DNA from: Salvia splendens
Taxonomy: Eukaryota; Streptophyta; Magnoliopsida; Lamiales; Lamiaceae
NCBI RefSeq assembly: GCF_004379255.2
Contig: NC_056035.1
Span: 25,172,502 to 25,236,501, forward strand
Length of the DNA stretch: 64,000 bases
Direction: 5' to 3'
Under the pieces are notes generated by a model, which had not been told where the DNA came from, did no database searches, and was given only the letters and a program-made list of their open reading frames with translations. Shown here piece after piece: positions 63,952 to 64,000 of this stretch (its first letter is position 1; each line of letters begins with the position of its first letter). A program made the position numbers and the translations under genes.

Positions 63952-64000
63952 GAATAGACTTGTCTTTTTCGGTCCCCGAAAAATAGGAACTCCAAGGTAA

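Larger units (their letters stand above)
61631..64000 (-). mobile_element. LINE-H, 3' part, continues beyond the window
   Basis: Poly(T) at 61631, the conserved terminus (accttcacggtggaagg), a 460-bp 3' UTR longer than in LINE-E to G, RNase H (62655-62104) and zf-RVT plus the RT C-terminus (from 63951). The left flank is aaactgaagctctc, shared with LINE-G. The 5' side lies outside. Confidence 0.9.

Overview
The window is repeat-dense nuclear DNA of a flowering plant, almost certainly a eudicot. Everything I can identify is a plant-type transposable element: plant L1-type LINEs with a C-terminal RNase H, a Ty3/gypsy chromovirus, Ty1/copia and gypsy LTRs with plant tRNA-Met primer sites, MULE-like TIR elements with FAR1- and Ulp1-like genes, a hAT-type MITE and tRNA-derived SINEs. 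I see no intact host gene. The only host-derived coding sequence I recognise is a captured fragment resembling the N-terminus of the pectin methyltransferase QUA3/PMT13.

Layout. 1-8780: two related MULE-like elements meet head-to-head at a (TA)n tract near 3735. Each carries remnants of two convergent genes, a FAR1/FHY3-like one and a Ulp1-protease-like one. Their non-coding parts are full of a degenerate TGAAGTAAT motif whose orientation largely follows the direction of the gene it lies in. 8781-14160: an LTR retrotransposon without recognisable gag-pol, carrying a 652-bp hAT-type MITE with a perfect 8-bp target duplication. 14161-15072: a TIR element with a 6 x 42-bp minisatellite and the QUA3-like fragment. 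15107-16130: the end of another TIR element and an unknown ORF. 16131-24747: two Ty1/copia 5' ends (LTR plus primer site) facing each other, with a gypsy-type LTR at the junction; the right one keeps a broken gag-protease gene.

24748-33560: LINE-A (minus strand), whose ORF1 is split by a 5.9-kb Ty3/gypsy chromovirus (26577-32525) with LTRs identical by eye, a GTCAT target duplication and one uninterrupted 1663-codon ORF. This is the only element here that looks potentially functional. 33560-49670: a diverged satellite-like tract of about 165-bp units, split by an ORF1-only LINE (LINE-B), by LINE-C, by LINE-D nested inside LINE-C (both with clear target duplications) and by a SINE. 49672-64000: four same-strand LINE copies end to end (E, F, G, H). 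E and F are about 2.4-kb 3' halves with the same truncation point, G is full length and carries a SINE in ORF1, and H runs off the window.

How the parts work together. Autonomous LINEs encode ORF1 (DUF4283 plus CCHC knuckle, RNA binding) and ORF2 (endonuclease, reverse transcriptase, zf-RVT, RNase H). ORF2 starts at or just past the ORF1 stop, which suggests coupled translation. SINEs and the ORF1-only LINE would depend on such LINEs in trans. The nesting gives a relative order of insertion: satellite, then LINE-C, then LINE-D; and LINE-A, then the gypsy element. All boundaries were read by eye and all family calls come from motif recognition, without database searches.
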